From positions 1,543,694,868 through 1,543,758,867 of the forward strand of contig OY728122.1 in NCBI GenBank assembly GCA_963277665.1: a stretch of 64,000 nt of DNA, given 5' to 3'. Under the pieces are notes generated by a model. The model worked only from the letters and a program-made list of their open reading frames with translations, made no database searches and was not told where the DNA came from. The position numbers and the translations under genes were made by a program. Source of the DNA: Viscum album. Lineage: Eukaryota; Streptophyta; Magnoliopsida; Santalales; Viscaceae. How positions within the stretch are numbered: the first letter of the stretch is position 1; each line of letters begins with the position of its first letter. Below, piece after piece: positions 46,870-58,340 of this stretch.

Positions 46870-47530
46870 ACTCTCTGTGCATTAACCTCAACCTAGTTGG
46901 TGAGGTATCCTTAAGTGCATCCTTGAGACCTAGGTTCAAAACCAACCGGAGGAATATTTCCATGGGGTGGGGGATGTAGTAGTTATTGTAGAAGTTTCTA
47001 TAGCAGTTGTTGTAGCAGCTAGGAACTATTCACCTTGGGCCACCAGTTTGGGCTTGGAGTCCTTAAGGCCTTAGAGCCACCTAGGCCTTTGGTTCAGTAG
47101 GGCTTTCAGGCCACCTTTAAGGCTTTCGGGACACCTCAATTCATTTGGGCCACATACAGTTCCCCCAGAGAGACTCTATAAAAAAAGAGTAGCACCAGAG
47201 GAGGATTCAGAGCAGTCGTACTCAGCAGATTAGAATCAAATGGATTGGGAAAGATTGAGAGGGTATGGCTATACCCTCAAGAGCTGCCTGTGCTTTCATT
47301 GGATACTTATCCAAACAGCCATGCGATGTGGGAGAGCTACCAACACAATTCAGATACTGGGAAGGGGAAGTTCATTGTAGTTATAGTCTGGTTGAATTTC
47401 GTAAGACCTTTGGGTCATGTAATGTCTCTCAAGCCTATGGGAAATGTAATCACTTTAGCCTACGGGCCTTTTAAGGGCTCCCCCTTATCCTTTAAAAGTG
47501 GGGTTATCAAAAATCAATAAAAATGAGGCC
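46870..47530 (+). mobile_element. GC-richer insertion with tRNA-like head
   Basis: A-box-like ACCTAGTTGGTGAGG (near 46891) and B-box-like GGTTCAAAACC (46933-46943) are about 40 bp apart. They are followed by GGGGTGGGGGATGTAG, then repeated GTAGAAG/GTAGCAG words. Near 47175 CTCTATAAAAAAAGAG looks like a TATA box, followed by AGCAGTCGTACTCAGCAG. A 91-codon frame (47245-47520) has no known motif. The composition breaks sharply from element G on both sides, so it is a later insertion: a SINE, or a SINE beside a small solo LTR. No target duplication was found. Confidence 0.45.
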
Positions 47531-47599
47531 TTCTAGAAATTCAGGAAAGGATTGGATTCTTTTAATCTCATTGGATCTCTCTTAATAATCTTTTATCCT

Positions 47600-48290
47600 G
47601 AAAATATGTACACCATTCCATGTTAACTTTGTTAGTGATTTGGAATGTACAAACAATGGAATTAGTAATTCCACAAAAAAGTAATAAAATTTTGAATATT
47701 TCACACAATACTTTATTTTGGCTATTTGTTAATAATATTTTTCTTTGAAGGATCTACATATATCCCTCTTATTGTAATTAAATGTCCAGAGGATGTAACT
47801 TTATACTTTCAAAAGTCATATTTGATGAATTTGGTGAATAAATTATCCTTTGTAAGAATCTTCAACCTAATAATCAGAAGCTCGTCATTCTCTTATAAAC
47901 ATTTAGAATACGTGAGGATATATTTTATTAATATTTACTGAAATATATTATGGTAATATCTATATAATCTATTCATAAAATCCATGAATATTTTTGAGGT
48001 ATATGCGAGTCCAAATGGGATCATAATAAACTCACAGAATCCATATCTTCTATGAAAGGTTTTATTTTGAATATGTTCTATTTTAAACTTTAGTTATGAT
48101 CTCCTGAATGAATATATACTTTTGAGATGTATTGATCTCCACTATATAGATCAAATAATTTATCAATATAAGGGAGTGAATACTTAATATTTATCAGGAT
48201 TTTTTTAAACAAACAAAAAACAAATATTGATCCTCCTTAAACCATCCTTATTTTTAAATATGAGGATTTTTTCAACCCAAGGTGATACGG
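47600..48290 (-). pseudogene. Reverse transcriptase remnant of element G
   Basis: Reverse reading gives KDGLRRINI (near 48250), SIYSFRRS for RSGYHQL (near 48125), KTFHRRYGFCEFIMIPFGL (near 48040), YTSKIFMDFMNRLY (near 47990) and ILIKYILTYSK (near 47910). The last is the counterpart of FIDDILIYSK, with both catalytic Asp replaced (Lys-Tyr). Several stops. Ty3/gypsy, chromovirus style. Confidence 0.75.
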
Positions 48291-48300
48291 TGTTGTGTTA

Positions 48301-50249
48301 TGTTTCTTGTTAATTTCATGTGAAAAAAATTAATTCAATGTTGCAATTATTCCTACTAAGTATCATATTTGTGTTGGAATCTAACTGATTGGTAATATTC
48401 TGGTTACAAATTAATAATTCTCTAAATTTTTATGTGTAATAAACTACTAATATATTTTAAAAAAACAAAATTATTTAATTTTATAGTAATTAAAACCCAC
48501 AAATAATCATTGAAATGAAACATGAACAAAATTATTTTAAAGAGTAAAATAAGATTGTTAGGGTATTGAAAATTAAACGAGAAACATTTTTATAAAAATC
48601 CTGATGAATATTTATTTATATATATGAAGTTACCTATCAAGGGTTATCAAAGATATATTATAACATATATATATTTCATAGACACTATCAATAATTAATA
48701 TCAAATCCTTGGATATGTAATTAAAATTTAAAAAATGTTCTATAAATGTGAACCCCTATTGTAGAAAAAACATTAAATAACCATGGTCAATTTTATTTTA
48801 ACATCTACGAGAATCCCTAAGTCTAATGGGAAAGGTCAATATTAATGAACATAACTAATAAAGAATGAAAATATGAGATATTTTAATAAAAATTCATAAA
48901 TTAAAATATTTCAAATGATTTAGTTTAGTTTCCATAAGTGCCCAATATACACAAAAAATTCCTTAATCATTTTAAACATTTTCATTATAATTTTAATTAT
49001 TTTAGATCAAATCTTTTTATATTTTAATAAATTGGTTTAGTTTGGTATTATTCATTTATTTTAGATATTTTTCATAATTTTAGCTAATTTTAAATCTCAT
49101 TTATGTATTAAATTTATATAATGATTAAAATTATTTAGTTTAGTTTTTTTTCATATAAGTAATATTTCATTTTACAATTTATTTTTTATTATTACACACA
49201 TTTAGATTTTTCTTTATTACAATATCTGTTAACACTAATCATATAAATTATTATTACTAGAATAAATTATAATATTTTTTATAATTTAAATACTTTATTT
49301 TGTATTTATAATTTTTTTTAATTTTTTTATAATGTTTATATATAATACTATATATATTTAATAATACAATATTAATTCATTTTATTATTTTTATATCTTA
49401 TTATATATATATATATAATTATTTATATATACCTACTTATAATATAAGTTTTATTTAATTAATTTATGTATAATTTATCCTTTTAACATTAATATTATTA
49501 ATATAAATTTTACATTTTTTAAGTATTATATTATTATTATTATCCCACTCATATGTGAATTATAGTAGGGTTTTTGAAGAGGTAGACCATAAAAAAACAA
49601 TTTTTGGAAGAAGTCGCATGCATAATTATGGAAGATAGTCTCAACTTTTAAATTCTATTTGAAAGGACTCTTAAAATCTATGTGGAATGATGATTTATAT
49701 GACACCTTTCAAATGAATATAGAAAATAAAAGTTTTGTAAATTATAAAACCTAAGAGGAAATGGTAAAGCTACTAGAAATTGAGATATATCGAAAGGAAA
49801 TGAAACAGCACCAGTATAATATTACCAATTTTTAGATGATAATAAAACCCTCTTTTGTTTGTAATGTATGACTATTTTAAAATGAAAGTGTAATTTAATT
49901 AAAAAAAACCACTTTATTTATTATTTTAAGTCTTTATGTAATGTTAAAATCCATGTGGATGTAATGAATAATTGTTTCCTTCTTGATAGAGTTTGGAATA
50001 TTTTTTGGGTTATTTTCAGTGTTAGGAACAAATTTATTACTAGACACTAGGCCCCATAGATCATCGATATTGATATAAAAAATATTAAATTTGAAATATC
50101 ACGTGTTCATGGTTTTTTAATAAATAATTGAATATATTTAAAATGTAATTTTACATGAGAAATATGATAATTCCATTAATTTGGGCATGCATGTTTCACC
50201 ATAGGTGTGAAATAAACTATGTGAACGTCATGTGTTTGGATAAATCACA
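48301..50249. other. Unassigned, extremely AT-rich stretch
   Basis: Expected to hold the upstream interior of G, but no motif is readable. 49170-49500 is almost pure A/T. No gene or RNA recognised. Confidence 0.4.
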
Positions 50250-51874
50250 TACTATGTCACATCCCTGTAAAATAAAGAATAAAACATTTTCATATATATT
50301 AATATTTGCGAATTAAATATTAATTTTTCTTTAAAGGGGTTTCTATGTTCGATAGCATACTCGATACACAACAATGAGTTTCTTTGAAAACTTACATTGC
50401 ACACTAGTAATATTAAAATATTATTTTGAATGGTAGTTAACACGTAGCTGTTATATTGGCGGGAATGAATATAAATACCTGGAATATGATTATATATGTT
50501 TTTTAAATGTTTTTAAATTTATTAAATAAAGGATAACGGCTTAAAATATGAAACGAATTCAATTTTAGGCATATATACTCTAATTTTCACTAAAGGTCCA
50601 CTTATCGATTTTTGATGGAGAACCATCATTAAATATAGTTTTTGTCACTCTTATACATTCTATTGGGACAAATAAAACTCTTCTTTATAATCGGGACATC
50701 AAAATTTACTTTGTGTAAATTTTTGGTGTTTTTCCGATAAAGTTCATTTTTTAATGAATAGTGAAAAATGTAGTATTTTAATTCAAAACCACTTTTTAAT
50801 ATAATTTGTTTATATGATTAGATTATATTTTGAATTGGTTTTAAAGTGGAATTATAATATTTTTTTACCATTTAATCCAATTGTGGTCATTGGAATTAAT
50901 TTCACATTAAAACTGGACTTAAACTAGTGTCAATCTTTTGATACATATTTTTTCTTAAAAACACGCTATTTTTTGACAGCGGGAATTAATTATTAAATTA
51001 ATTATTTAAAATTATATTTTTTGAATTTTGTAAAATAGAAATCATTTTTTAATTCATAATATCAAATATATTTTTGGGTGAAGTTTTGGTATTTTTCTAA
51101 AAAACCTTAATTTTTGATGAATAATGAAACCACAATGTGGTAGTTACTAAAACTGATTTTTCGTTTAAATAGAACATTACCAATTATGTGATTTGAATTT
51201 CAAAAATACAATATAAATTATTTTCATTAAGAAGGAAAATTTGGTTCAATGGGATTAATTTTTTTGGTGAATAGTAACTTTTAAGTTTTTAATCGCGATT
51301 AGAGGTAATTAGTGTAATTTAAGGTAAAAATAATGTTTTAAAAATATGAAATGACATTAAAACATGTCCTACTATTATTGTATGTGTCATGGACGACCAT
51401 GAAAACCCATGGGTCTATTTTTGGGACCCCATGGAGCCACTTGGGTAAGATAATGACATTAATGCCTTTTATTTAAAGTAAAAGTAAAAATGACACAAAC
51501 ATGAGTTGTTTTACTAAAACAATTTTTAAATGAGGATATAAAAGTCATAATTTTGACTATATATTTTAATTAGAAAGATAAAAATATTTCCTACATCATG
51601 ATAGTTTTTTTATATATTTTTTACATTAAATAAATTAAATTATTTATGACATAATGATCATGCAGCAGTTACCTCATTATTTAATGATTTCAATAAAATG
51701 GAAAGATAATGTAAAATCTAAGACCTACACTTGTCAAAAACCTATTGGATGGGTGTATTTATAAACCGTATCACCTTATCCTAGAATATATATAATTTTG
51801 GGACCTTTAAAAACCGAAACTCATTTTATAATAAAGTATCCTTTCTTAACATTCCAAGAGTGCCCATCCTCTCC

Positions 51875-51886
51875 TCTTCTAAAAGG
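51875..51886 (+). promoter_or_regulatory. Promoter-like site of element D 5' LTR
   Basis: TCTTCTAAAAGG lies where A and C have TTATAAAAGG, flanked by the same CCTCTCC and CCCCACC stretches. The TATA core is altered here (TCTAAAAG) and differently in the 3' LTR (TTAGAAAAGG near 60556), so both D promoters may be weakened. Confidence 0.5.
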
Positions 51887-52421
51887 TCCCCACCTCTACC
51901 TCCATACCCACACCTCTCAAGCATTTGGTTCGGCCAAGATCTCATAATTTTGTCTCTCCACATACCTCTATGCATCCTAGAATCCTTACCTTAGGTAGGA
52001 AGCTCTTCAAGAAAACCATTTGGTTCAAACCAAAGGGAGTTACCCGATTTTAAGGTAAAGTCTTCTCTAATGTTCTTTTGTTTTATTTTTCTTCTCCAAC
52101 CCCCTAAACTATTTTTATTCATTTATTTTGTAACAACTACATTATCTTCAATATAATAGGATGTTTTTATAATATGTATTCGAGCTACACTTACACACAG
52201 CTACATCTAATGGTTAGCGAACATACTGTTTCTGTGGATGGCGAATTTCTGCCTCACAAAACAATGATTGTTCAACACTCATATAACACCTTCAAAGGTG
52301 GACATTAATATGTCACTATATTTATATATGATATATAATATGTTCATGTTTTACTTAAGCTTCTGTATTTTTCATTTATGGCATACCTTTATGGTTTCCA
52401 TTATGGGTAAATGCGATATCG

Positions 52422-52860
52422 TCATTTTAGGAAGTGCAGACTACCGCCCCCTCAAAGTGATTTGATTCGTTAATGCCATATGTGGGCCGTATAAAGGATG
52501 GAGTTAAAGTTATTATATATTATGTTATACTGTAATTATAATATACCATTATATGATTATTATTTCTTTCCATTAATTTCTGAGATAGAAATGAAAGTAG
52601 CATTCATGCGTAAGTACGTCTTACCGTCTCCATGAGCGGTTCATTTCATTTCTTATTCCCAAATGTAATGTACTATTATAAGTGAATATATATAATGGAT
52701 ATATATGATTTATGTTACATCTAAATGATGAATATAATTCTGGAATTAAAATATACATATCTCTCATTTATTTTTAATTCCATTAATATGACATAGAAAT
52801 GAAAGTAGCGTTAATGCGTACGTACGACTTACCGTCTTCATGACCGGTGCATTTCATTTC
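52422..52860 (+). other. Leader hairpin array in element D 5' LTR
   Basis: Module 0 (52422-52461): arms TCATTTTAG and CTCAAAGTGA around a 20-nt loop ending AGACTACCGCCCC. Module 1 (52588-52652): outer arms GAAATGAAA/TTTCATTTC, inner CATTCATG/CATGAGCG, loop CGTAAGTACG followed by TCTTACCGTCTC. Module 2 (52796-52860): outer arms as above, inner CGTTAATG/CATGACCG, loop CGTACGTACG followed by ACTTACCGTCTT. In the 3' LTR copies the inner stem is perfect (CGTTCATG/CATGAACG). Within the loop, ACCGT can alternatively pair with ACGGT just 3' of the stem. Confidence 0.7.
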
Positions 52861-53192
52861 TTACCTCTAAATGATTATGTAATATTATAAATTCATTTAT
52901 ATACTAGATATATATGATATATATGATATCTAAATCATGAATATAATTCTTGATATAATGGATATTTTACCACATGAACAACTTGTAATCATAAAGAGTT
53001 TATTTTTGACTCAAGTACCAATGATCGACAAAATGGCCATTATTAACTTAAATAATTACATAGTGTTCATAAAATGGTAATAAGTGATATAAAAGGAATA
53101 ATGAACTTGAAAAAGGTTCTTAAGAAAGTAGAAATTAACTCATTTTTATTATTCAGGACGTTAAAGAACGATCGAGTCAAGTCGGACCCGAG

Positions 53193-54032
53193 GTAAGGGA
53201 CTTCATCTCAATCTCCTTTAATTGGGGCATATTTTGTTTTATACACAACATTCCTTTATACGGTGTATAAACCCCTTTGACTTTTAATTTTATACAAAAG
53301 GAATATTTTTCTACGAAGTGTTTTACTAAATGAAAAATGGAATGTTTCTTTTAACGTACGCAGTGACAACGACCTTTTCCACCGCAGCGAGTATTATTTG
53401 GTCTTTAGCTTCCTCAACAAGCCATAATGTTTTTAAAATGAAATAAATACCATATACTCTTTTATGTATTTTAGTATTGAAAATGGTTTTTATAATGGAT
53501 TTGTTATGTCAATATTTTTAAGTGATTTATTGTGATCAAAGTGTGGAAATATATTATTTCCATTATATTTGTTTTATGTCTTATGATTTCATAATGGTAC
53601 TTGGACATTTTACGGGTGGTTACATGATAAACCATATGACGGGTGGTGCCGTGAATACCAGGATGGTTGGTTACATTATAACCTCCAATTTATTGGGTAT
53701 AGAAGTCAGCCGTATGGATATTCAATTATGTGATATGTGTGGAAGTCGACCGTATGGTTATTCCATTTAAGTTTGTTTATGTCCCAAGTTACCTTTATAT
53801 GATATGTGTTATTTATATGGGTTTTATGGTAATCTTTTGGTTACAAAAGGGTAATTATTGATCTTTTATTCAGTTAATATTTTCTACTACATCATAAAGG
53901 TGAAAAGTATTACTTTGATAAAGTATACACGGTTTACTTGTTATTTTTAAAAACTAACAGTTTTCATTCTTTGTGTTTCCCTTAATGAGGTTTTTATGCC
54001 CACCCCAAGTTTTTTTGAAATGTTTTTCACAG
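53193..54032 (+). other. Candidate leader intron in element D 5' LTR
   Basis: GACCCGAG is followed by GTAAGGGACTTC (donor) and, 840 nt on, TGTTTTTCACAG before GACTTAATG (acceptor). The 3' LTR keeps both (donor 61873, acceptor TTTTTCATAG ending 62714, 842 nt). Conserved with element A in position, length and sequence. A plant AT-rich intron is plausible but unproven. Confidence 0.5.
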
Positions 54033-54281
54033 GACTTAATGTGGAATAGTATCAAGGATGGGATCAAGGGAAAGTCCTGCTATATAAAACATGGAACTAG
54101 ACATGTTTCTTTTTAAGAGTTTTTATTTTATGGAAACTTAGTAGAAGTGTCTACTTTGTAATCTTTTGAGATGCAATAGTTAATATCTAATTCTCGAAAA
54201 CTCTAAACCTGAAAATATGCTCAATAGGAATTATTCATTTAATTCAATGTTAAGTAATTTTTAAGGTCAGGGCCTTATAGT

Positions 54282-54293
54282 TGGTATCATAGG
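54282..54293 (+). other. Primer binding site of element D
   Basis: TGGTATCATAGG, two bases after the LTR; matches the initiator tRNA-Met complement with G to T at position nine. Confidence 0.9.
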
Positions 54294-54399
54294 TCGGTTT
54301 AGACAACTTTAAGAGTTAGAAAATTGTTAAATTATAAGTTAATTTATGGTATGATTGAAATGATATAGTATTTAAAGATTACCATGTTGCTTAGCCTAA

Positions 54400-55500
54400 G
54401 ATATTTCTGTGTTCAGAATGGTTTTCCACTGAGGAAACAAAGCAGATATGATGGGATGACATCAGGAGGAAGACAACCTTCCAAATCAACAACCCGAGAT
54501 GGTCGGAATCGGAACTGAACAGTTTGTTGCAATGATGGAATAGTTGAATCAGGTTATAAATGGTGGTGATATCCATGAATGAGATCAGCCAGATCAACCA
54601 CAGAGGAACATGTCAGTGGTGGACCTTTTCATGAGGCAACATCACCCATCATTTAGATGATCATCTGACCCTTTGCTAGATGAAGGGTGGATTAAAGCAC
54701 TGGATAAGATTTTTGATGTCATGGGGTGTTTAGAACATTAAATGGTTAGTCTTGATGATTACTGCTTTGAAGGTGAAGTAGATCAGTGGTGGTCGATGAT
54801 GAAAAATATCAGGGATAGTGATGAGATTGATGATCTTCACTGGGAAGAATTCAAAGGTAGGTTTTTGAGAAATATTTTCCTAAGGTGGTTTGTCTTAGGA
54901 TGGAAAAAGAATTCCTAGAATTGAGGCAGGAGGAAGATTCAGTGGCTGCTTATGAAGCAATGTTCACTCGACTGGCAAGGTATGCTCCAAACTTTATACG
55001 AGATCTTGATTGTAAAATCAACCATTTTACTCAGGGTTAAAGCCAAGGTATCGAAGGGCTTTAGCTTCTCATGAGTTCAAAAGTTATGAAAAACTTGTTC
55101 GATGTACAGAGAAGGTGGAAATGGAGTTTTCCGATGATCTGGTGATCTTTGAAAAACAACAGAATAAGAGGTCAAGTTGGCTGGGAAAGGGGAAGAATTC
55201 ATCACAGAAACAAGGAGGTAAGAAAACCAAATATCCATCCTGTGAGAAGTGTGGTAAAATAAATGTTGGAGAATGTTTATCAAAGTCTGGAAAATTCTTT
55301 AGGTGTGGTATGTCTGGTCATATTGCTCGTAACTGTAAGGAAGATGAACAAGTAGGCAATGAAAAGCCAGTGGTAAGATGTTTTAAGTTTAATGAAATGG
55401 GTCATTTTGCAAATGAGTGTCTAATGAAGAACTCAACTGGGGAAATGCAGCCAGACTACAAGCATAAAGGGGTGGTGATATCCTTTGCAACTAGTTCAAC
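54400..55500 (+). pseudogene. gag of element D (broken)
   Basis: Capsid-region blocks WIKALDKIFDVMGC, GEVDQWWSMMK and HWEEFKGRFL (about 54690-54880), then ELRQEEDSVAAYEAMFTRLA after a frame change near 54880, and RYRRALASHEFKSYEKLV after another near 55040. The nucleocapsid follows in the frame opening at 55115: a pre-knuckle C43-C46-C54 lacking its His, knuckle 1 at residues 61-74 with the first Cys replaced by Phe61 (C64, H69, C74 kept), and knuckle 2 at 89-102 with the second Cys replaced by Phe92. Stops include a TAG at 54541 where Gln is expected. Structural protein of the virus-like particle; not functional here. Confidence 0.85.
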
Positions 55501-55860
55501 AGATGTTGGGCCATCGAATAAAGTAGTATCAGGTACACTGTTTGTTTGTTCAGATTATGCCAATGTGTTGTTTGATTCAGGGTCTACACATTCTTTCATT
55601 TCTAAGAAGTTTTCTAGTAAATTAGAAATTACATCTCAAGATATGAATCCTGAACTTTTGGTAAAAACACCCAAAGGGAACGTTGATACAAAAAGAAATT
55701 ATAAGAACCTTCTTATCCTTGTGTGCGGAAAGAATCTACCAGCAAACCTTATTGTTTTTCCTCTAGTATAGTTTGATGTTATTTTGAGCATGGATTGGCT
55801 TTCTGTTTATCATGCTAAGATTGACTGTAGAGCTAAAATGGTTTCCTTTTAAAAATCATT
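55500..55860 (+). pseudogene. Aspartic protease domain of element D
   Basis: VLFDSGSTHSFIS carries the catalytic Asp-Ser-Gly (residues 154-156 of the frame starting 55115). DSG rather than DTG is common in this clade. The frame continues to LPANLIVFPLV and stops at 55771; downstream FDVILSMDWLSVYHAKIDC (the usual FDVILGMDWL block) is still readable to about 55835. Confidence 0.85.
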
Positions 55861-56930
55861 TCAGTTTTTGTACAAGAATGAACCCTTTCTTTAGATAACA
55901 TATCAGGAATTGGAGAAACTATTAAAGATAGAAATGAATGTTACCTTGCACATGTTGTTGAAAATAAAGGAACTGTTCAGATTAATGATGTGCCAGTGGT
56001 AAATGAGTATCTTGATGTTTTTTCTGATGAGTTACCTGATATTATTCATGATCGAGAAGTTGAATTTACTGTTGACATAGTTCTTAATTCTAAGCCAATT
56101 TCAAAACGCCCTTACCGAATGGCTCAAGTTGAACTTTTATAGTTAAAGAAGAAATTGCAGGAGTTATTAGATAAAGGTTTCATTCGACATAGCACATCTC
56201 CATGGGGTGCTCCTGTCTTGTTTGTTAAAATGAAATATGGATCAATGAGACATTCTATTGATTATAGAGCCTTGAATAACATTACTGTTAAGAACAAGTA
56301 TCCTTTTACTCATATCAATGATTTGTTTGATCAGCTCTAGGGAGCTCAGTATTTTTCGAAGATTGACTTGAGGTCAGGGTACCATCAGTTGAAAGTAAAA
56401 GAAGCAGGCTTTTTGAAGACTGCATTTTGTACTAGATATGGCCATTATGAATATATAGTTATGCCTTTTGGGTTAACCAATTCACCTGCTGTATTCATGG
56501 ACCTTATGAATATAATTTTCCATGAGTTCTTGGATAAGTTTGAGGTTGTTTTCATCGATGATATTTTGGTGTTTTCTAAAATTAAGAGGAGCATGAAAGT
56601 AATTTAAGGGTTATCTTATAGACCTTAAAAGAAATGAAACTGTATGGAAAATTTAGCAAGTGTGAGTTTTGGTTACAAAAAATTTCTTTCCTTGGACACA
56701 TTGTTTCAAAAGATGGCATAACTATTGATCCTGCTAAAACAAAAGTTGTTGAAGAATGGCCAAGACCCACAAATGTAACTGAGATCTGTAGTTTTCTTGG
56801 TTTAGCAGGTTACTATAGAAGGTTTGTTGAAAATATTTCACGGTTATCTAGTCCAATGACTATGCTACTCGGAAGGGCATTAAGTTTATCTGGACAAAAG
56901 AATGTGATGATTGTTTTCAGGAGTTGAAAA
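55860..56930 (+). pseudogene. Reverse transcriptase of element D (broken)
   Basis: Lead-in VVNEYLDVFSDELPDI (56000), KRPYRMAQVEL (56105), then [18 protein letters not shown] (56175). RSGYHQLKV (56370), [19 protein letters not shown] (56415) and the catalytic [10 protein letters not shown] (56551-56580) are intact. A frameshift near 56590 leads into [21 protein letters not shown] (56645) and [17 protein letters not shown] (56780). A TAG at 56338 replaces Gln in DQLQGAQYF. Confidence 0.9.
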
Positions 56931-57345
56931 TAAGATTGGTGAATGCTCCAGTTTTGGCACTTCCTTCCAGGAATGGTGATTTTTTTATATACATTGATGC
57001 TTTGTTGAAGGGACTTGGCTGTGTCCTTATGCAGAATGATCAGGTAATTTCATATGCTTCATGTCAGTTGAAAACTCATGAGGTAAATTACCCTACACAT
57101 GACTTGGAATTAGCTGCTGTTGTTTTCGCTTTAAAAATTAGGAGGCATCATTTGTGTGGAGTAAAGTGTGAAATATATACTGATCAAAAAAGATTAATGT
57201 ATATATTCACTCAGAAATAATTGAACATGAGACAGAGGAGATGGTTGGAATTAATGAAGGATTATGATTGTACAATTCATTACCATCAGGGAAAAGCAAA
57301 TAAAGTGGCTGATGCTTTGAGTCGAAAAAGTAATGCTTCATTAAC
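56924..57345 (+). pseudogene. RNase H domain of element D
   Basis: Catalytic acidic positions are all present: YIDA (56990), [12 protein letters not shown] (57100), YTDQK (57177) and VADALSRK (57310). The middle motif is normally YTDHK; His is Gln here. A TAA at 57218 interrupts the frame before [16 protein letters not shown]. It removes the RNA strand during reverse transcription. Confidence 0.9.
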
Positions 57346-57445
57346 CATGCTATGTTTGGAACGAGATCCTTTGGTTTTTGATTTGATGAACTTTGGAATT
57401 GAAGTTTTTGGTGTAGGATGTCCTTCTATTTTGTTTCAGGTATAA

Positions 57446-58340
57446 GTGAAATCTTCTCTATCAGACAGAATTAAGAAAGAGCAGAAGAAAGACAACGAGT
57501 TGCAGAAAAAGGTAGAGCTGGTTCAGAAGGGTAAGTTTCCTGAATTCAACATTGATAATGATTGTGTTTTAAGATTTGGGAAGAGATTATGTGTGGCTAG
57601 TGATTCACAGTTGAAGAATGAGTTGTTATGTGAGGCTCATAGTTCCCCGTTTTCAGTTCATCCTGGAAGTACTAAGATGTACATAGATCTGCGGGAGTAT
57701 TATAGGTGGGATGGAATGAAAAGAGATATTTCTGATTTTACTGTGAAGTGTTTGACTTGTCAGTAGGTTAAATCAGAGCGGTAGTTACCGAAAGGAATGC
57801 TTTATCCTTTACCAGTTCCAGAGTGGAAATGGGAAAATATATCCATGTACTTTGTTGTGGGTTTACCGAAGACATCTCAAGGTAATAATACAATATGGGT
57901 TATTGTTGATCGCTTGACTAAATCTGCTCATTTCCTTGCTATACGAGATACTTTCTCTCTAGATCAACTTTCTCGATTGTATATTAAAGAGATAGTAAGG
58001 TTGCATGGAGTTCGCCTATCCGTTGTATCTGATCGTGATCCCAGGTTTACTTCTAACTTTTGGAAGGGCCTTCAAAAGTCGTTGGGTACTGAATTAAATT
58101 TTAGTACAACTTTTCATCCGCAATCAGATGGGCAGTCAGAACGAAAGATTCAGACTTTGGAGGATATTCTACGTGTTTGTTCTATTGATTATTATGGAAG
58201 TTGGTACCAACATATTTCTTTGGTTGAATTTTCATATAATAACAATTTTCATTCCAGTATACAGATGGCTTCGTTTGAGGCATTATATGGGAAGCAGTGT
58301 CGAACTCCAGATTTTTGGGATAAAGTGGGTGAAAGGTAGA
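57446..58340 (+). pseudogene. Integrase of element D (catalytic Asp lost)
   Basis: The HHCC zinc domain reads H in CEAHSS, H in SVHPG, then KCLTCQ (57625-57763). Two TAG codons (57764, 57782) replace Gln. The core frame 57797-58339 has WENISMYFVVGLP: the first catalytic Asp (usually MDF) is Tyr, codon TAC at 57848-57850. The second Asp (VVSDRDPRFTS, 58020-58052) and the Glu (DGQSERKIQT, 58125-58155) remain. Ends at TAG 58337. Confidence 0.9.

Larger units (their letters stand above)
44057..48300 (-). mobile_element. Element G: strongly decayed gypsy element
   Basis: Minus-strand order: RT (about 48290 to 47600), a tRNA-headed insertion, undetermined sequence, integrase pieces (46130 to 45840), then an LTR-start-like TGTAAAACCCCCC at 44057. 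No convincing polypurine tract precedes 44057, so the link between the integrase and this LTR is tentative. It is far more degraded than D. Confidence 0.5.
50255..54279 (+). repeat. Element D 5' LTR
   Basis: Starts TGTCACATCCCTG and ends GGCCTTATA. Contents: promoter-like CTCTTCTAAAAGGTCC near 51875, hairpin modules 52422-52860, candidate intron 53193-54032. It aligns throughout with 58929-62961. A 65-codon frame at 52268-52465, repeated in the 3' LTR, is not protein-like. Confidence 0.95.

Noticed and set aside
47245..47520. 91-codon plus-strand frame as a gene
   Set aside because: No recognisable motif, sits in a repeat insertion, and overlaps another frame of similar length.
52422..52860. 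Hammerhead or other known self-cleaving ribozyme in the hairpin modules
   Set aside because: The hammerhead core words CTGATGA and GAAA in the right arrangement are absent, and no other ribozyme core I know matches the TACCGTCTC loop.
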